From an uncultured Actinomycetes bacterium (GTDB lineage Bacteria; Actinomycetota; Actinomycetes; Mycobacteriales; Mycobacteriaceae): a DNA stretch of 64,000 bases. The stretch spans positions 1 through 64,000 of the forward strand of contig CAISDL010000006.1 in NCBI GenBank assembly GCA_903884065.1, written 5' to 3'. Shown one piece after another: positions 44,270 through 53,489 of this stretch. How positions within the stretch are numbered: the stretch's first letter is position 1; every line of letters starts with the position of its first letter. The notes under the pieces were generated by a model that saw only the letters and a program-made list of their open reading frames with translations, was not told the DNA's origin and made no database searches. The position numbers and the translations under genes were made by a program.

Positions 44270-45370
44270 CTAGAACCGCGGGTGCTGTCCCACCAGCGTG
44301 GCGCGCGGTCCTTCTTTGCCTCTCGTAGCGCCCTTGGCCACGGAGCCGAGCACCCAGCAGTTGAGGTGCCGGGCGGTCAGAATCGCCAAGGCGCGGTCGG
44401 TGTCCTCGGGTGCGACGATTGCGACCATGCCGACGCCCATGTTGAACGTCTTCTCCATTTCGGCGCGTTCGATGCGTCCGCGCTGGGCGATCAGCCCGAA
44501 GACCGGCGCGGGAGTCCAGCTTCCGCGATCGAGTTCGGCGACCAGCCCGGGCGGGATGACGCGCTCCAGGTTGCCCGCCAAGCCGCCTCCGGTGACGTGA
44601 CAGAAGGTACTGACCCTGGTCTCGGCCGCCAGCGCCAGGCAGTCCTTGGCGTAGATCCGGGTGGGCTCGAGAAGTTCCTCGCCCAGGGTTCGGCCGAACT
44701 CCTCCACATGGCCGGCCAGGTTCATCCGGTCGATCTCCAGCAGCACCTTCCGGGCCAGCGAGTAACCGTTGGAATGCAGGCCCGAGGAGCCCATCGCGAT
44801 GATGACGTCACCGGGGCGGACCCGGTCGGGTCCGAGGATGTCGTCGGCCTCGACGACACCGACCCCGGTGGCGGAGATGTCGTAGTGGTCGGGGTCCATC
44901 AACCCGGGGTGCTCTGCGGTCTCCCCGCCCAGCAGCGCGCACCCGGCGATGACGCAGCCGTCCGCGATCCCGGAGACGATGGCGCTGACCCGCTCGGGGA
45001 CGGTGCGGCCGACGGCGATGTAGTCCTGCAGGAACAGCGGTTCGGCCCCACAGACCACCAGGTCGTCGACCACCATGGCGACCAGGTCGAGACCGACGGT
45101 GTGGTGGATGTCCATGGCCTGCGCGATGGCGAGTTTGGTGCCCACGCCGTCGGTGGACGCTGCCAGCACGGGTTCGCGGTAGCCGCCGCGCAGGGCGAAC
45201 AGGCCGGCGAATCCGCCGAGTCCGCCGCGAACCTCCGGCCGGGTGGCCCGCCTGGCCAACGGCTTGAACAGTTCGACCGCGCGGTCACCGGCCTCGATAT
45301 CCACTCCGGCGGATGCGTAGGAGACGCGGGAACCCTCCCCGCGTTCGCTCCTCGACGACTCGCCAGACAT
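44270..45370 (-). CDS. purM: Phosphoribosylformylglycinamidine cyclo-ligase
   Basis: A 366-residue AIR synthase, the fifth purine step. YASAGVDIEAGD opens the conserved N-terminus, with DGVGTKLAIAQ, GETAEHPG and MGSSGLHSNGYSLARK following. The frame is open to 45421; the ATG at 45370 is chosen, though a GTG just before SYASAGV would suit the core family. It is not contiguous with purF here, since five genes separate them. Confidence 0.94.
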   Translation of the reverse strand: MSGESSRSERGEGSRVSYASAGVDIEAGDRAVELFKPLARRATRPEVRGGLGGFAGLFALRGGYREPVLAASTDGVGTKLAIAQAMDIHHTVGLDLVAMVVDDLVVCGAEPLFLQDYIAVGRTVPERVSAIVSGIADGCVIAGCALLGGETAEHPGLMDPDHYDISATGVGVVEADDILGPDRVRPGDVIIAMGSSGLHSNGYSLARKVLLEIDRMNLAGHVEEFGRTLGEELLEPTRIYAKDCLALAAETRVSTFCHVTGGGLAGNLERVIPPGLVAELDRGSWTPAPVFGLIAQRGRIERAEMEKTFNMGVGMVAIVAPEDTDRALAILTARHLNCWVLGSVAKGATRGKEGPRATLVGQHPRF

Positions 45371-45413
45371 CGGGGCTAAGGGTACCGGTCGCGGTGCGCT
45401 CGCCGACCGGCGC

Positions 45414-46613
45414 TCACCCAATCACCCGGTCGACGACATCGCGGGCCAACGCGAAGGCCGATGTGGCCGCCGGCGACGGGGCGTTTCGCACGTGGGTGAC
45501 CGCGTTGTCGTGGGAGAACACGAAATCGTCGACCAGTGCGCCATCCCGGCCGACGGCCTGCGCGCGCACCCCGGCGTGGGAGGTTCCGTCGAGATCGTCG
45601 AGGGACAGACCGGGCAGGTACCGGGCGGCCGCGGCGACGAACGCCCGCCTGCTGGCCGCCATCCGCATCTCGCCGACACCGACGCGCCAGTATTTCCGGG
45701 CTACCTTCCAGGTTCCCGGCCAGGCGAGAGACTCCCAGGTATCGCGTCCGCTGACACGTCGCAACGAGTAGGCGTCGCGGGCCGCGACCATCATCGCCGT
45801 CGGCCCCAGGGTGACCTGTCCGTTGATGTGCTTGGTGATGTGCACCCCGAGGAACGGAAGCTCGGGGTTCGGAACGGGATAGATCATGCCGTGGACGCGC
45901 GGGGTGGCGGTGGGTGTGAGTCCGAGGTAGGCGCCGCGGAACGGAACGATCTGCGGGTCGCGGGGGGCGCCGGCCTTGCGAGCGAGCCGATCGGCCCACA
46001 GCCCGGCACAGACGATCACCGTCCGCGCAACGACGGGACCCTGAGGGGTGCGCACGGTTGCGGGATCTGCCCCGTCGATCGATGCCACCGGGATCCCGTA
46101 GCGCACCTGCACCCCGTTGCGCTGGAGTTCGTCGGCGATCGACCGGGCAACCCGTGCGTAGTCGACGATCCCGGTGTTGGGGGCGTGAAGAGCCTGGCGC
46201 CCAACGGCATTCGGTTCGATCGCCGATATCTCCTCGGCCCCGATGCGGCGCAGACCCGGTACCGCGTTGGCGATGCCACGCGCCTCGAGGTCATCGAGGC
46301 GGGGCAGTTCCTCGTCGTCCAGGGCCACGATCAGCTTGCCGCACCGCTCGTAGGGGATGGCGTTCTCGTCGCAGTAGTCGTACATCAGCCGCGCGCCCTC
46401 GACACACAGCCGGGCTTTGAGCGAGCCGGGCTGGTAGTAGATGCCGCCGTGGATCACGCCCGAGTTGTGTCCGGTCTGGTGTTGGGCCGGGGCCGCCTCG
46501 CGTTCCAGCACGACGACCGTGTCACCGGGACGTCGCCGGTTCCAGTCCCGGGCCACCGCCAGGCCGACGATGCCGGCGCCGACGACGACGAGGTCGTGCA
46601 CTCCCCGGGTCAT
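45414..46613 (-). CDS. lhgO: L-2-hydroxyglutarate oxidase-like FAD enzyme
   Basis: A 399-residue DAO-family flavoprotein. GAGIVG (12-17) binds FAD; TGHNSGVIHGGIYYQPGSLKA-type segment and GAYLGL match LhgO. It would oxidise L-2-hydroxyglutarate to 2-oxoglutarate at the membrane or cytosol. The frame is open for another 200 codons upstream, but the ATG at 46613 (MTRGVHDLVVVGAG) is just before the dinucleotide fold. It lies 5 bases after the DUF2461 gene. Confidence 0.85.
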   Translation of the reverse strand: MTRGVHDLVVVGAGIVGLAVARDWNRRRPGDTVVVLEREAAPAQHQTGHNSGVIHGGIYYQPGSLKARLCVEGARLMYDYCDENAIPYERCGKLIVALDDEELPRLDDLEARGIANAVPGLRRIGAEEISAIEPNAVGRQALHAPNTGIVDYARVARSIADELQRNGVQVRYGIPVASIDGADPATVRTPQGPVVARTVIVCAGLWADRLARKAGAPRDPQIVPFRGAYLGLTPTATPRVHGMIYPVPNPELPFLGVHITKHINGQVTLGPTAMMVAARDAYSLRRVSGRDTWESLAWPGTWKVARKYWRVGVGEMRMAASRRAFVAAAARYLPGLSLDDLDGTSHAGVRAQAVGRDGALVDDFVFSHDNAVTHVRNAPSPAATSAFALARDVVDRVIG

Positions 46614-46618
46614 CCGTG

Positions 46619-47257
46619 TCAACCGACGTAGCGGCTGAGCCAGGCGTTCAGCGGCACCCCGGCCCGCAGGGTGCTCACCACCTTGTCCTTGGCCTTGGCG
46701 GTTCCGAGCCACGCTCCCACCGGCCAGTCCTTCATCATCGCGATGCCCTTGTGCCGCAGCAGTTCGATGCGGGGATGGTCCTTGGGGAAGCCCTTCGGTG
46801 CGGTCTTGAGCACCTCGTGGGCCATGGTCTGATAGCCGGCCTTGTGCAGATCTTCGACGATCTCGGCGAGTTGGGTCCCGGAATTCTCCCGGTCGACTGC
46901 GGTGCGGTAGCGCTGCAACGCCGCCGGGTCGGGCATATAGAGCCCACCGCCCACGGACAGCCCGTCGGCGGAGAACGAGACATACGCCTGCCCGACGCCC
47001 TGACCGAGGGTGGCCGCGCAACTGGTCTTGTACGGCTCTTTGATGGCGCTGAACCGAACGTCGCGGTAGGGCCGGAACAGCTTCGCGGTGCCGAATTCGT
47101 CGGCGAGTTCGGCGAGCAGTTGCTCCATCGGCGCCCGCACGCACTGTTCGTAGACGCTCTTGTGGTCCTGCCAGTAGGGCTTGGAATTGTCGGCTTGCAG
47201 CCCCTCGTAGAACTCGACCGCCTCGACGGGCCATCCCCTGAACGCCATACCCGCCAT
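46619..47257 (-). CDS. DUF2461 (TIGR02453) family protein
   Basis: A 212-residue protein starting MAGMAFRGWPVEAVEFYEGLQADNSKPYW; the W-x-x-H-K-x-x-Y stretch and FRPYRDVRFS with later YKTSCAATLG match DUF2461. Its function is unknown in all organisms. It lies 7 bases before the amidohydrolase stop and immediately before the LhgO-like gene, so it may be co-transcribed with both. Confidence 0.8.
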   Translation of the reverse strand: MAGMAFRGWPVEAVEFYEGLQADNSKPYWQDHKSVYEQCVRAPMEQLLAELADEFGTAKLFRPYRDVRFSAIKEPYKTSCAATLGQGVGQAYVSFSADGLSVGGGLYMPDPAALQRYRTAVDRENSGTQLAEIVEDLHKAGYQTMAHEVLKTAPKGFPKDHPRIELLRHKGIAMMKDWPVGAWLGTAKAKDKVVSTLRAGVPLNAWLSRYVG

Positions 47258-47264
47258 TGTGTAC

Positions 47265-48944
47265 TCAGCGGGCGTCGTGCGTGATCCGGCCGTCCATCAT
47301 CGTCAGCACCACCGGCACCGCGTGGATCTGTTCCGGATCGACCCGGAACAGATCGGCAGCCAGCACGGTCAGGTCCGCGGCTTTCCCGGCCGTCAGGCTG
47401 CCGGTGCGGTGCTCGAGCCGTAATTGGTAGGCGCCGTTGGCGGTGTAGCCGCGCAGTGCGTCGTGCAGGCCGATCCGCTGCCGCGCCACCAGTGGCGCGT
47501 CGTCGGGGTGCCCGGGCCGCTTCCTGGTCACCAGCGCCTCGATCTGGATCAGCGGCGGGATCTCGGGGATGTCGACGCCGGGGATGTCGCTGCCGTAGGT
47601 GACGACGGCACCCGAGCGCACCAGGTCGCCATAGGGGAAGAGGCGTTCCTCGACCCGGTCCGCACCCAGCAGGTTGGTATAGATGTCGAGGTATTGGCCG
47701 TTGTAATCGGTGCCCCACAGCGGCGTGCAGTTGGCGATCACCCCCATCCGGGCGTAGCGGCCGATGTCGGCGGGGTCCACCATCGAGTTGTGCGCCAACA
47801 CGTGCCGCCGAGCCTGGGCACCGTGGCGGCGAAGCACCCGGTCATAGGCATCGAGCACCACTCGCGCGGACCCGTCGCCGTCGATGTGGATGTGCATGTC
47901 GAAACCGGCGGCCTGGACCGCCTCGATCTGCGCCTCGATGTTCTCCGGCGGAAAAGTCATGGCGCCCCGGTCATCTGGTGCGTGCCCGCAGCACGGCGAC
48001 AGCAGCAGCGCGCCCCCGCTCATGAACGTGCCGTCGGCCCACAGCTTGCAGGTGCCGATCGTCACGTGCTCGGAATGCAGTTCACGGTTCCACCGGGCAA
48101 GCCCGTCGGCGATGGCTCGCGGGTCGTCGGCGGGGGTGCGGGTCCAGTACGACCCGGCCACCCGCACCGGCAGTACGCCGGCCTGGTCCTGGGCGATGAG
48201 ATCCTCGAACACCCAACGCGAATCCTCGCTGGTGGCCCCGACGATGGTGCCGGCCTCGAAGTAGGCCGTCATCCCCCACGACGGGGCGGGCTGCAGCGTG
48301 AGTTGCTGTGCGGCGCGGACATTCGCGACCGAGAACACATCCTGGCCGACCAGGATGGGGATGGTGGGGGCGCCCTCGACGGCGTGGCCGGTGGGGGTGC
48401 CGTCGGGGTCTCGCACCCAGTACTGGGCGCCCGGGTCGGGATCGGGGGTGTCGGGTCCGATCCCGGCTGCGCGCATGGCCGCGGTGTTGAACCACGAGTC
48501 ATGGGCGTCGGCCGAGAACAGGTACATCGGCCGGTCCCCGGTGATCTCGTCGAGCCACTCCCGGCGCGGGGAACGCTCCTCGAAGGAGTCGGGCATCCAC
48601 CCGTGGCCGCGCAGTGGCGCATCCGGCGACTGCGCGGCGACCCAGTCGCGGACGGCGGCCAGCACCGCGTCGCGACCCATCACGCCGGACAGGTTGACAC
48701 CCAGCTTGGACAGCGCCATCGACGCCAGATGGTTGTGCGCATCGATGAAGCCGGGCAGACACATGCCACCGTTGAGATCGATGACTTCCGTTGCGGCGTC
48801 GACGAAGTCGCCGGCGGCGTCCCGGGTCCCGACGTGCACCAGGTCGGGGCCGCGGACCACCACCGCCTGCGCCCAGGGCTGTGCGGGGTCGCCGGTCCAG
48901 ATCGAGCCGTTGGTCAACAGGTAGGAGCCAGCCACGTTCTGCAC
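47265..48944 (-). CDS. Amidohydrolase 3 family (YtcJ-like) protein
   Basis: A metal-dependent hydrolase of 559 residues from the GTG at 48944. The barrel metal motif HNH lies at 70-72, HIHIDGDGS is the second His pair, and YGSDIPGVD carries the late Asp. The C-terminal KAADLTVLAADLF closes the composite beta-sandwich domain. A second GTG at 48935 is possible. Substrate is unknown; such enzymes hydrolyse N-substituted amides or formamides. Confidence 0.85.
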   Translation of the reverse strand: MQNVAGSYLLTNGSIWTGDPAQPWAQAVVVRGPDLVHVGTRDAAGDFVDAATEVIDLNGGMCLPGFIDAHNHLASMALSKLGVNLSGVMGRDAVLAAVRDWVAAQSPDAPLRGHGWMPDSFEERSPRREWLDEITGDRPMYLFSADAHDSWFNTAAMRAAGIGPDTPDPDPGAQYWVRDPDGTPTGHAVEGAPTIPILVGQDVFSVANVRAAQQLTLQPAPSWGMTAYFEAGTIVGATSEDSRWVFEDLIAQDQAGVLPVRVAGSYWTRTPADDPRAIADGLARWNRELHSEHVTIGTCKLWADGTFMSGGALLLSPCCGHAPDDRGAMTFPPENIEAQIEAVQAAGFDMHIHIDGDGSARVVLDAYDRVLRRHGAQARRHVLAHNSMVDPADIGRYARMGVIANCTPLWGTDYNGQYLDIYTNLLGADRVEERLFPYGDLVRSGAVVTYGSDIPGVDIPEIPPLIQIEALVTRKRPGHPDDAPLVARQRIGLHDALRGYTANGAYQLRLEHRTGSLTAGKAADLTVLAADLFRVDPEQIHAVPVVLTMMDGRITHDAR

Positions 48945-49001
48945 GGTAACCCGGGCCGGTTGTCCGGAGCAGTGCGTCGGGGCTGTGACACCCTGAGGGT
49001 C

Positions 49002-49427
49002 ATGAAACTGCGGACGTTCATCGGCGGACTGAGCATTGCAGCGGTCGCGGTCGCACCGCCCGCGACGGCAGGCCCGCCCGCCGGGGTCGAGGTCGCGACC
49101 CTGTCGCAGAACGTCGTGGACGGCACCGAGTACGTCGTCACCCGGATCACCGTCGCCCCCGGCGCCGGCACCGGTTGGCACTATCATCCCGGCGAAGTCT
49201 TCGGATTCATCAGCGAGGGCACCATGACGCACTACGACGGCGGTTGCACCGTCGATGCCGTCTACGACACCGGAGCGCCGGTCAAGGAGGGTGTCGGCCC
49301 GGCGTTCGTCCATAACGGACGCAACGAGGGTTCCACGCCGTTGGTCATGGACGTGGTCTACATCAACCCGGTCGGGGCGCCGAGGTCGGTGGAGGTGCCC
49401 GGGCCGTCCGGGTGCCCGGTTTCCTGA
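49002..49427 (+). CDS. Secreted cupin-domain protein
   Basis: A 141-residue protein. A signal peptide (TFIGGLSIAAVAVAPPATAG) precedes one cupin barrel with GWHYHPGEV, giving likely metal ligands His60, His62 and Glu65, and a second motif near FVHNG. Only two Cys are present in the mature part (GGCTVDAV and SGCPVS). It is divergent from the amidohydrolase. Function unknown; ligand sensing or dioxygenase activity is possible. Confidence 0.8.
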   Translation: MKLRTFIGGLSIAAVAVAPPATAGPPAGVEVATLSQNVVDGTEYVVTRITVAPGAGTGWHYHPGEVFGFISEGTMTHYDGGCTVDAVYDTGAPVKEGVGPAFVHNGRNEGSTPLVMDVVYINPVGAPRSVEVPGPSGCPVS

Positions 49428-49509
49428 CGGCGGTGTGACGTCGGCGCACCACCACCTGCGGTAGACCGGGTGCAGGCGCTTCAATGGAAGCCGACATTGG
49501 GAGGTGTAC

Positions 49510-50829
49510 GTGGTCGCTGAGCAGCTTCGATGCCTGGTAACCGGCGCGACGGGCTATATCGGCGGGCGGTTGGTTCCTCGACTGCTGGAGAACGGGTTCA
49601 CGGTTCGCGCGCTGGCGCGCAATCCCGACAAGCTGGCCAAGGTGCCGTGGCGGGACCGCATCGAGGTGGCGCGGGGCGACCTGAGCGACCCGGCATCGCT
49701 GGAGGCGGCGTTCGAGGGCGTCGACGTCGTCTACTACCTCGTGCACTCGATGGGCTTCGAGAAGGACTTCGCCACCGAGGAACGTCGCGCCGCCCAGAAC
49801 GTGGTGGCCGCCGCGCGTAAGGCCGGCGTCCGGCGCATCGTCTATCTCAGCGGCCTGCATCCCGAGGGAACCGAGTTGTCGACACACCTCGGGTCGCGGA
49901 CCACCGTCGGCGAGATCCTGATCGCCTCCGGGATCGAGACGATCGTGCTGCAGGCCGGCGTCGTGGTCGGGTCGGGGTCGGCATCCTTCGAGATGATCCG
50001 CCATCTCACCGACCGGCTGCCGGTGATGACCACGCCCAAGTGGGTGCACAACAAGATCCAGCCGATCGCGATCCGCGATGTTCTGCACTATCTGGTGGCG
50101 GCGGCGACCTGCCCGGTGCCGAAGTCGCGGACGTGGGACATCGGCGGTCCGGATGTCCTCGAATACGGCGACATGATGCAGATCTACGCCGAGGTGGCCG
50201 GGTTGCATCCGCGGCGGATCCTGGTGCTGCCGGTGCTGACCCCGCGGATCGCCGCGTTGTGGGTGGGTCTGGTGACACCGATCCCGTCCGGGCTGGCCCG
50301 GCCGTTGGTGGAGTCGTTGCACTGCGACGCGGTGATGAACAACCACGACATCGACACGATCATCCCGGCACCGGAGGGTGGGCTGACCCCGTATCGACGT
50401 TCGGTGTCACTGGCGTTGGCGCGGGTCGCCCGCGGCGAAGTGGAGACCACCTGGAATACCGGCACCGCCGCGCACCTGCCCAGCGACCCGGCGTGGGCCG
50501 GCGAGGTGGTCTACACCGACACCCGGGCCCGGCACACCACGGCCAGCCCGGAACAACTGTGGAAAGCCGTCGACAGCAGCCTGCCCGACCACTGGAAGGT
50601 CGAGGAGCGTGAGCCCGGCCTGCTCAAGCTGCGATCCGCCCGCAGCGCCCCCGGCGATAGGTGGCTGGAAGTGCGAATCACCCCGGAGGGCAACGGAAGT
50701 CGCTACGAACAGCGGGCGATCTTCTACCCCCGTGGGCTGCTCGGCCGGGCGTACTGGTACGCGGGGCGGCCGTTGCAGGCGGTGGCGCTGGATCGTCGGG
50801 TGCGAAAGGTGACCTCGGCGGTCAGCTGA
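49510..50829 (+). CDS. SDR/NmrA-like NAD(P)-binding protein with DUF2867
   Basis: A 439-residue protein. The N-terminal Rossmann domain has GATGYIGG and continues through YYLVHSMGFEKD and RIVYLSGLHP. The C-terminal half is a DUF2867-type domain ending near YWYAGRPLQAVALDRR. A GGAGG at 49500-49504 makes the GTG at 49510 a better start than the GTG at 49504. Function unknown; the family may modify lipids or quinone-like compounds. Confidence 0.78.
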   Translation: MVAEQLRCLVTGATGYIGGRLVPRLLENGFTVRALARNPDKLAKVPWRDRIEVARGDLSDPASLEAAFEGVDVVYYLVHSMGFEKDFATEERRAAQNVVAAARKAGVRRIVYLSGLHPEGTELSTHLGSRTTVGEILIASGIETIVLQAGVVVGSGSASFEMIRHLTDRLPVMTTPKWVHNKIQPIAIRDVLHYLVAAATCPVPKSRTWDIGGPDVLEYGDMMQIYAEVAGLHPRRILVLPVLTPRIAALWVGLVTPIPSGLARPLVESLHCDAVMNNHDIDTIIPAPEGGLTPYRRSVSLALARVARGEVETTWNTGTAAHLPSDPAWAGEVVYTDTRARHTTASPEQLWKAVDSSLPDHWKVEEREPGLLKLRSARSAPGDRWLEVRITPEGNGSRYEQRAIFYPRGLLGRAYWYAGRPLQAVALDRRVRKVTSAVS

Positions 50830-50859
50830 CGCCGGACGTGTGCGGCCAGGTGTATTCGG

Positions 50860-52368
50860 CTAGGGCCGGCTCAGCGCCGAGGCGTTGTCGTTGTCGGCCT
50901 GAACCGCGGCCAGCATGTTCTCCACGACGTTCTTGCCCAGGGCGGTGGCCGTCGGCAGTTCGATCGGGTACTTGCCGTCGAAGCAGGCGCAGCACAGCCG
51001 ACTGGAGGGTTGCTCGGTGGCGGCGATCATGCCCTGCTGGGAGATGTAGCAGAGCGTGTCGGCGCCGATCGCCTGGCGCACCGATTCCAGCATCTCTCCG
51101 TCGTCGGTCTGCGTTCCCGGGGCGTTGGCGATGAGTTCGGCGGGGGTCGCGAAGTCGATGCCGTAGAAGCACGGCCACTTCACCGGCGGCGAGGCGATGC
51201 GGACGTGCACCTCCAGTGCCCCGGCCTCCCGCAGCATCCGGATCAGGGCCCGCTGGGTGTTACCCCGGACGATCGAGTCGTCGACGACGATGAGGCGCTT
51301 ACCGCGGATGACGTCCTTGAGCGGGTTGAGCTTGAGTCGAATGCCGAGTTGGCGGATGGTCTGCGACGGCTGGATGAAGGTGCGGCCGACGTAGGCGTTC
51401 TTCATCAGGCCCTGCCCGAACGGGATACCGGATTCCTGGGCGTAACCCACGGCGGCGGGAGTGCCCGACTCGGGAACCCCGATCACCAGGTCGGCCTCCA
51501 CCGGCTTCTCGCGAGCCAGTCGGCGCCCGATGTCGACCCGGCTGGCGTGCACCGATCGGCCGCCGATGACGCTGTCCGGCCGGGCGAGGTAGACGTACTC
51601 GAACACGCAGCCCTTGGGGGTGGGCGGGGCGAACCGGGTCGACCGCACGCCGTCGGCGTCGATGGCCAGCAGTTCACCCGGCTCGATATCGCGCACGAAG
51701 GAGGCGCCGACGATGTCCAGGGCCGCGGTCTCCGACGCCACCACCCAGCCGCGGTCCAACCGGCCCAGACATAGCGGGCGCACTCCGTAGGGGTCGCGGG
51801 CGGCGTAGAGCGTGTTCTCGTCCATGAAGACCAGACAGAACGCACCGCGCACGGTGGGCAGCAGTTCCAGAGCGGACTGCTCGATGCTGGAGTCCGCCGC
51901 GCCACCGGCCAGCAGCGCGCCGAGGATGTCGGAGTCGGTGGTGGCCGCGCCGGGGGCATTGTGGTTGATCAGTCCGGCCTTGCGGGCGCGGTTCGCCAGT
52001 TCTGCGGTGTTGACCAGATTCCCGTTGTGCCCCAACGCAACTCCGGTGCCGGCCGCGGTATTGCGGAACACCGGCTGGGCGTTCTCCCAGGTGGTGGAAC
52101 CGGTAGTGGAGTAACGGCAGTGGCCGACGGCGACGTGGCCGGGCATAGCGGCCAGGGTCTGCTCATCGAACACCTGGCTGACCAGGCCGAGATCCTTGAA
52201 GACCAGAACCTGCGAGCCGTCTCCGACCGCGATACCGGCCGCCTCCTGACCGCGGTGCTGCAACGCGTACAGGCCGTAGTAGGTGAGTTTGGCGACTTCC
52301 TCGCCGGGAGCCCAGACACCGAATACGCCGCACTCTTCCCGAGGTTCGTTCTCCAGCTGGCCGGTCAC
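50860..52368 (-). CDS. purF: Amidophosphoribosyltransferase
   Basis: A 502-residue enzyme of the first committed purine step. A 12-residue propeptide (MTGQLENEPREE) precedes nucleophile Cys13 (CGVFGVW). LIVVDDSIVRGNTQ is the PRPP-binding loop, and RLCCACFDGKYP near the C-terminus fits the Fe-S cluster cysteines of the Bacillus type. Corresponds to Rv0808. Confidence 0.96.
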   Translation of the reverse strand: MTGQLENEPREECGVFGVWAPGEEVAKLTYYGLYALQHRGQEAAGIAVGDGSQVLVFKDLGLVSQVFDEQTLAAMPGHVAVGHCRYSTTGSTTWENAQPVFRNTAAGTGVALGHNGNLVNTAELANRARKAGLINHNAPGAATTDSDILGALLAGGAADSSIEQSALELLPTVRGAFCLVFMDENTLYAARDPYGVRPLCLGRLDRGWVVASETAALDIVGASFVRDIEPGELLAIDADGVRSTRFAPPTPKGCVFEYVYLARPDSVIGGRSVHASRVDIGRRLAREKPVEADLVIGVPESGTPAAVGYAQESGIPFGQGLMKNAYVGRTFIQPSQTIRQLGIRLKLNPLKDVIRGKRLIVVDDSIVRGNTQRALIRMLREAGALEVHVRIASPPVKWPCFYGIDFATPAELIANAPGTQTDDGEMLESVRQAIGADTLCYISQQGMIAATEQPSSRLCCACFDGKYPIELPTATALGKNVVENMLAAVQADNDNASALSRP

Positions 52369-52468
52369 GGTCCTCCCTGGCGGGTCGGTGGCGTTGTCTG
52401 AGTCTACGGGGAGCGGGGGCCAGACGGGGAATCGAAACGGTGATGAGTGCGGCGGCTTCCCGCCCGCG

Positions 52469-52861
52469 TCAGTCGAAATGCGGTTTGACCAGGGGAAACC
52501 AGGCCGAGATATCGCTCGCCCGCGCCCCGGAGACCGTCAGCCGGCCGCTGTCGGCCGCTCCGTCGAAAGCCGCTAACCCCGTCGCGAGCAGCAGCCAGGT
52601 CCTCGCATCCGTCTCCACGACGTTCGGCGGGGTCCCCCGGGTATGCCGCGGACCTGAAATGCATTGCACGGCAACGAATGGTGGGACTCTCACCTCGACA
52701 CTGGACCCCGGCGCCGCCGCCGCAAGCGCGCGGGCGGTCACACGCACCGCCTCGCCGAGGACTGACCGGTCCGGCGTCGGGGCCGCCTCGTCGCGCAACC
52801 ATTCAGCGACCGCTTCCACGGCTCGGCGGACGGCGATCGGATCGGGTGGGCGGCTAACCAT
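52469..52861 (-). CDS. Sterol carrier-like family protein
   Basis: A 130-residue protein in the Rv0807 position, next to purF. RTWLLLATGLAAFDGAADSGRLTVSGARA resembles the mycobacterial sterol-carrier-family core. The frame is open to 53053, but the ATG at 52861 (MVSRPPDPIAVRRAVE) overlaps the upstream gene by 8 bases and begins the likely domain. A lipid ligand is possible but not shown. Confidence 0.7.
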   Translation of the reverse strand: MVSRPPDPIAVRRAVEAVAEWLRDEAAPTPDRSVLGEAVRVTARALAAAAPGSSVEVRVPPFVAVQCISGPRHTRGTPPNVVETDARTWLLLATGLAAFDGAADSGRLTVSGARASDISAWFPLVKPHFD

Positions 52862-53489
52862 CGGTGCCGCCGCGCCACCGTTGCACCGCCAATGCGGCGA
52901 GCGCGCCGGCCTCATTGATCGCCAGGTGCGCCAGCATCGGGGCCAGCAGGCTGCCGGAACGCTCCGCGAGCAGAGCAAAGATCCATCCGGCCAGACCGGT
53001 CGCCAGCACCGTTCCGATGACGGGTTCGCCGGTCTCCAGCGCATCCGGCACATGGGTCAGTCCGAAGGTCGCCGACTGCAGAAGCCGTCCCCCGGCCGGA
53101 CCGAATGCCTGGGCGGCCACGGTCGACAGCGCCCCGCGAAAAGCCGTCTCCTCCGACCAGACCGTCCCGAGCGGAATCTCCACCCCGAGCCAGCGGACGG
53201 GGTGCTCCGGCAGTTCGCGGTCACCCATCGCAGTCCGCACCCGTGGGACCGCCGTCGTCAATGCCACCGCGCCGGCGACCGCGCTCGCCACCGCGATTCC
53301 CAGCCGGAATCCGGACCGCATCGCCGGTGGCCGCAATCCCAACGGTCCCCGGGCGGCCACGGCCAGTGCGGTTCCGTAGGCCGCCTGCACCGCGGGGTGG
53401 CGCCGCCACGGCTGGTCGATGCCGGCGGTGAAGCTCCACCCGACGAGTGCGCCCGCCAAGCCGACCGCCCGAATCCGCTTGCCGTTCAT
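52854..53489 (-). CDS. CPBP-family intramembrane metalloprotease
   Basis: A 211-residue membrane protein. EETAFRG matches the EExxxR motif of CPBP (CAAX/Abi) proteases, with FGLTH and HLAINEAGAL giving the later His and Asn. About six hydrophobic segments are present. The ATG at 53489 overlaps the upstream hydrolase stop as ATGA. Bacterial members process or protect against peptides, but no specific role is known here. Confidence 0.85.
   Translation of the reverse strand: MNGKRIRAVGLAGALVGWSFTAGIDQPWRRHPAVQAAYGTALAVAARGPLGLRPPAMRSGFRLGIAVASAVAGAVALTTAVPRVRTAMGDRELPEHPVRWLGVEIPLGTVWSEETAFRGALSTVAAQAFGPAGGRLLQSATFGLTHVPDALETGEPVIGTVLATGLAGWIFALLAERSGSLLAPMLAHLAINEAGALAALAVQRWRGGTDG

Noticed and set aside
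45414-47234. A 606-residue LhgO fusion
   Set aside because: The extra N-terminus overlaps the DUF2461 gene in another frame and shows no domain.
47424-49427. A 667-residue open frame on the + strand
   Set aside because: Most of it is antisense to the amidohydrolase; only the last 141 codons (49002-49427) are a real cupin gene.
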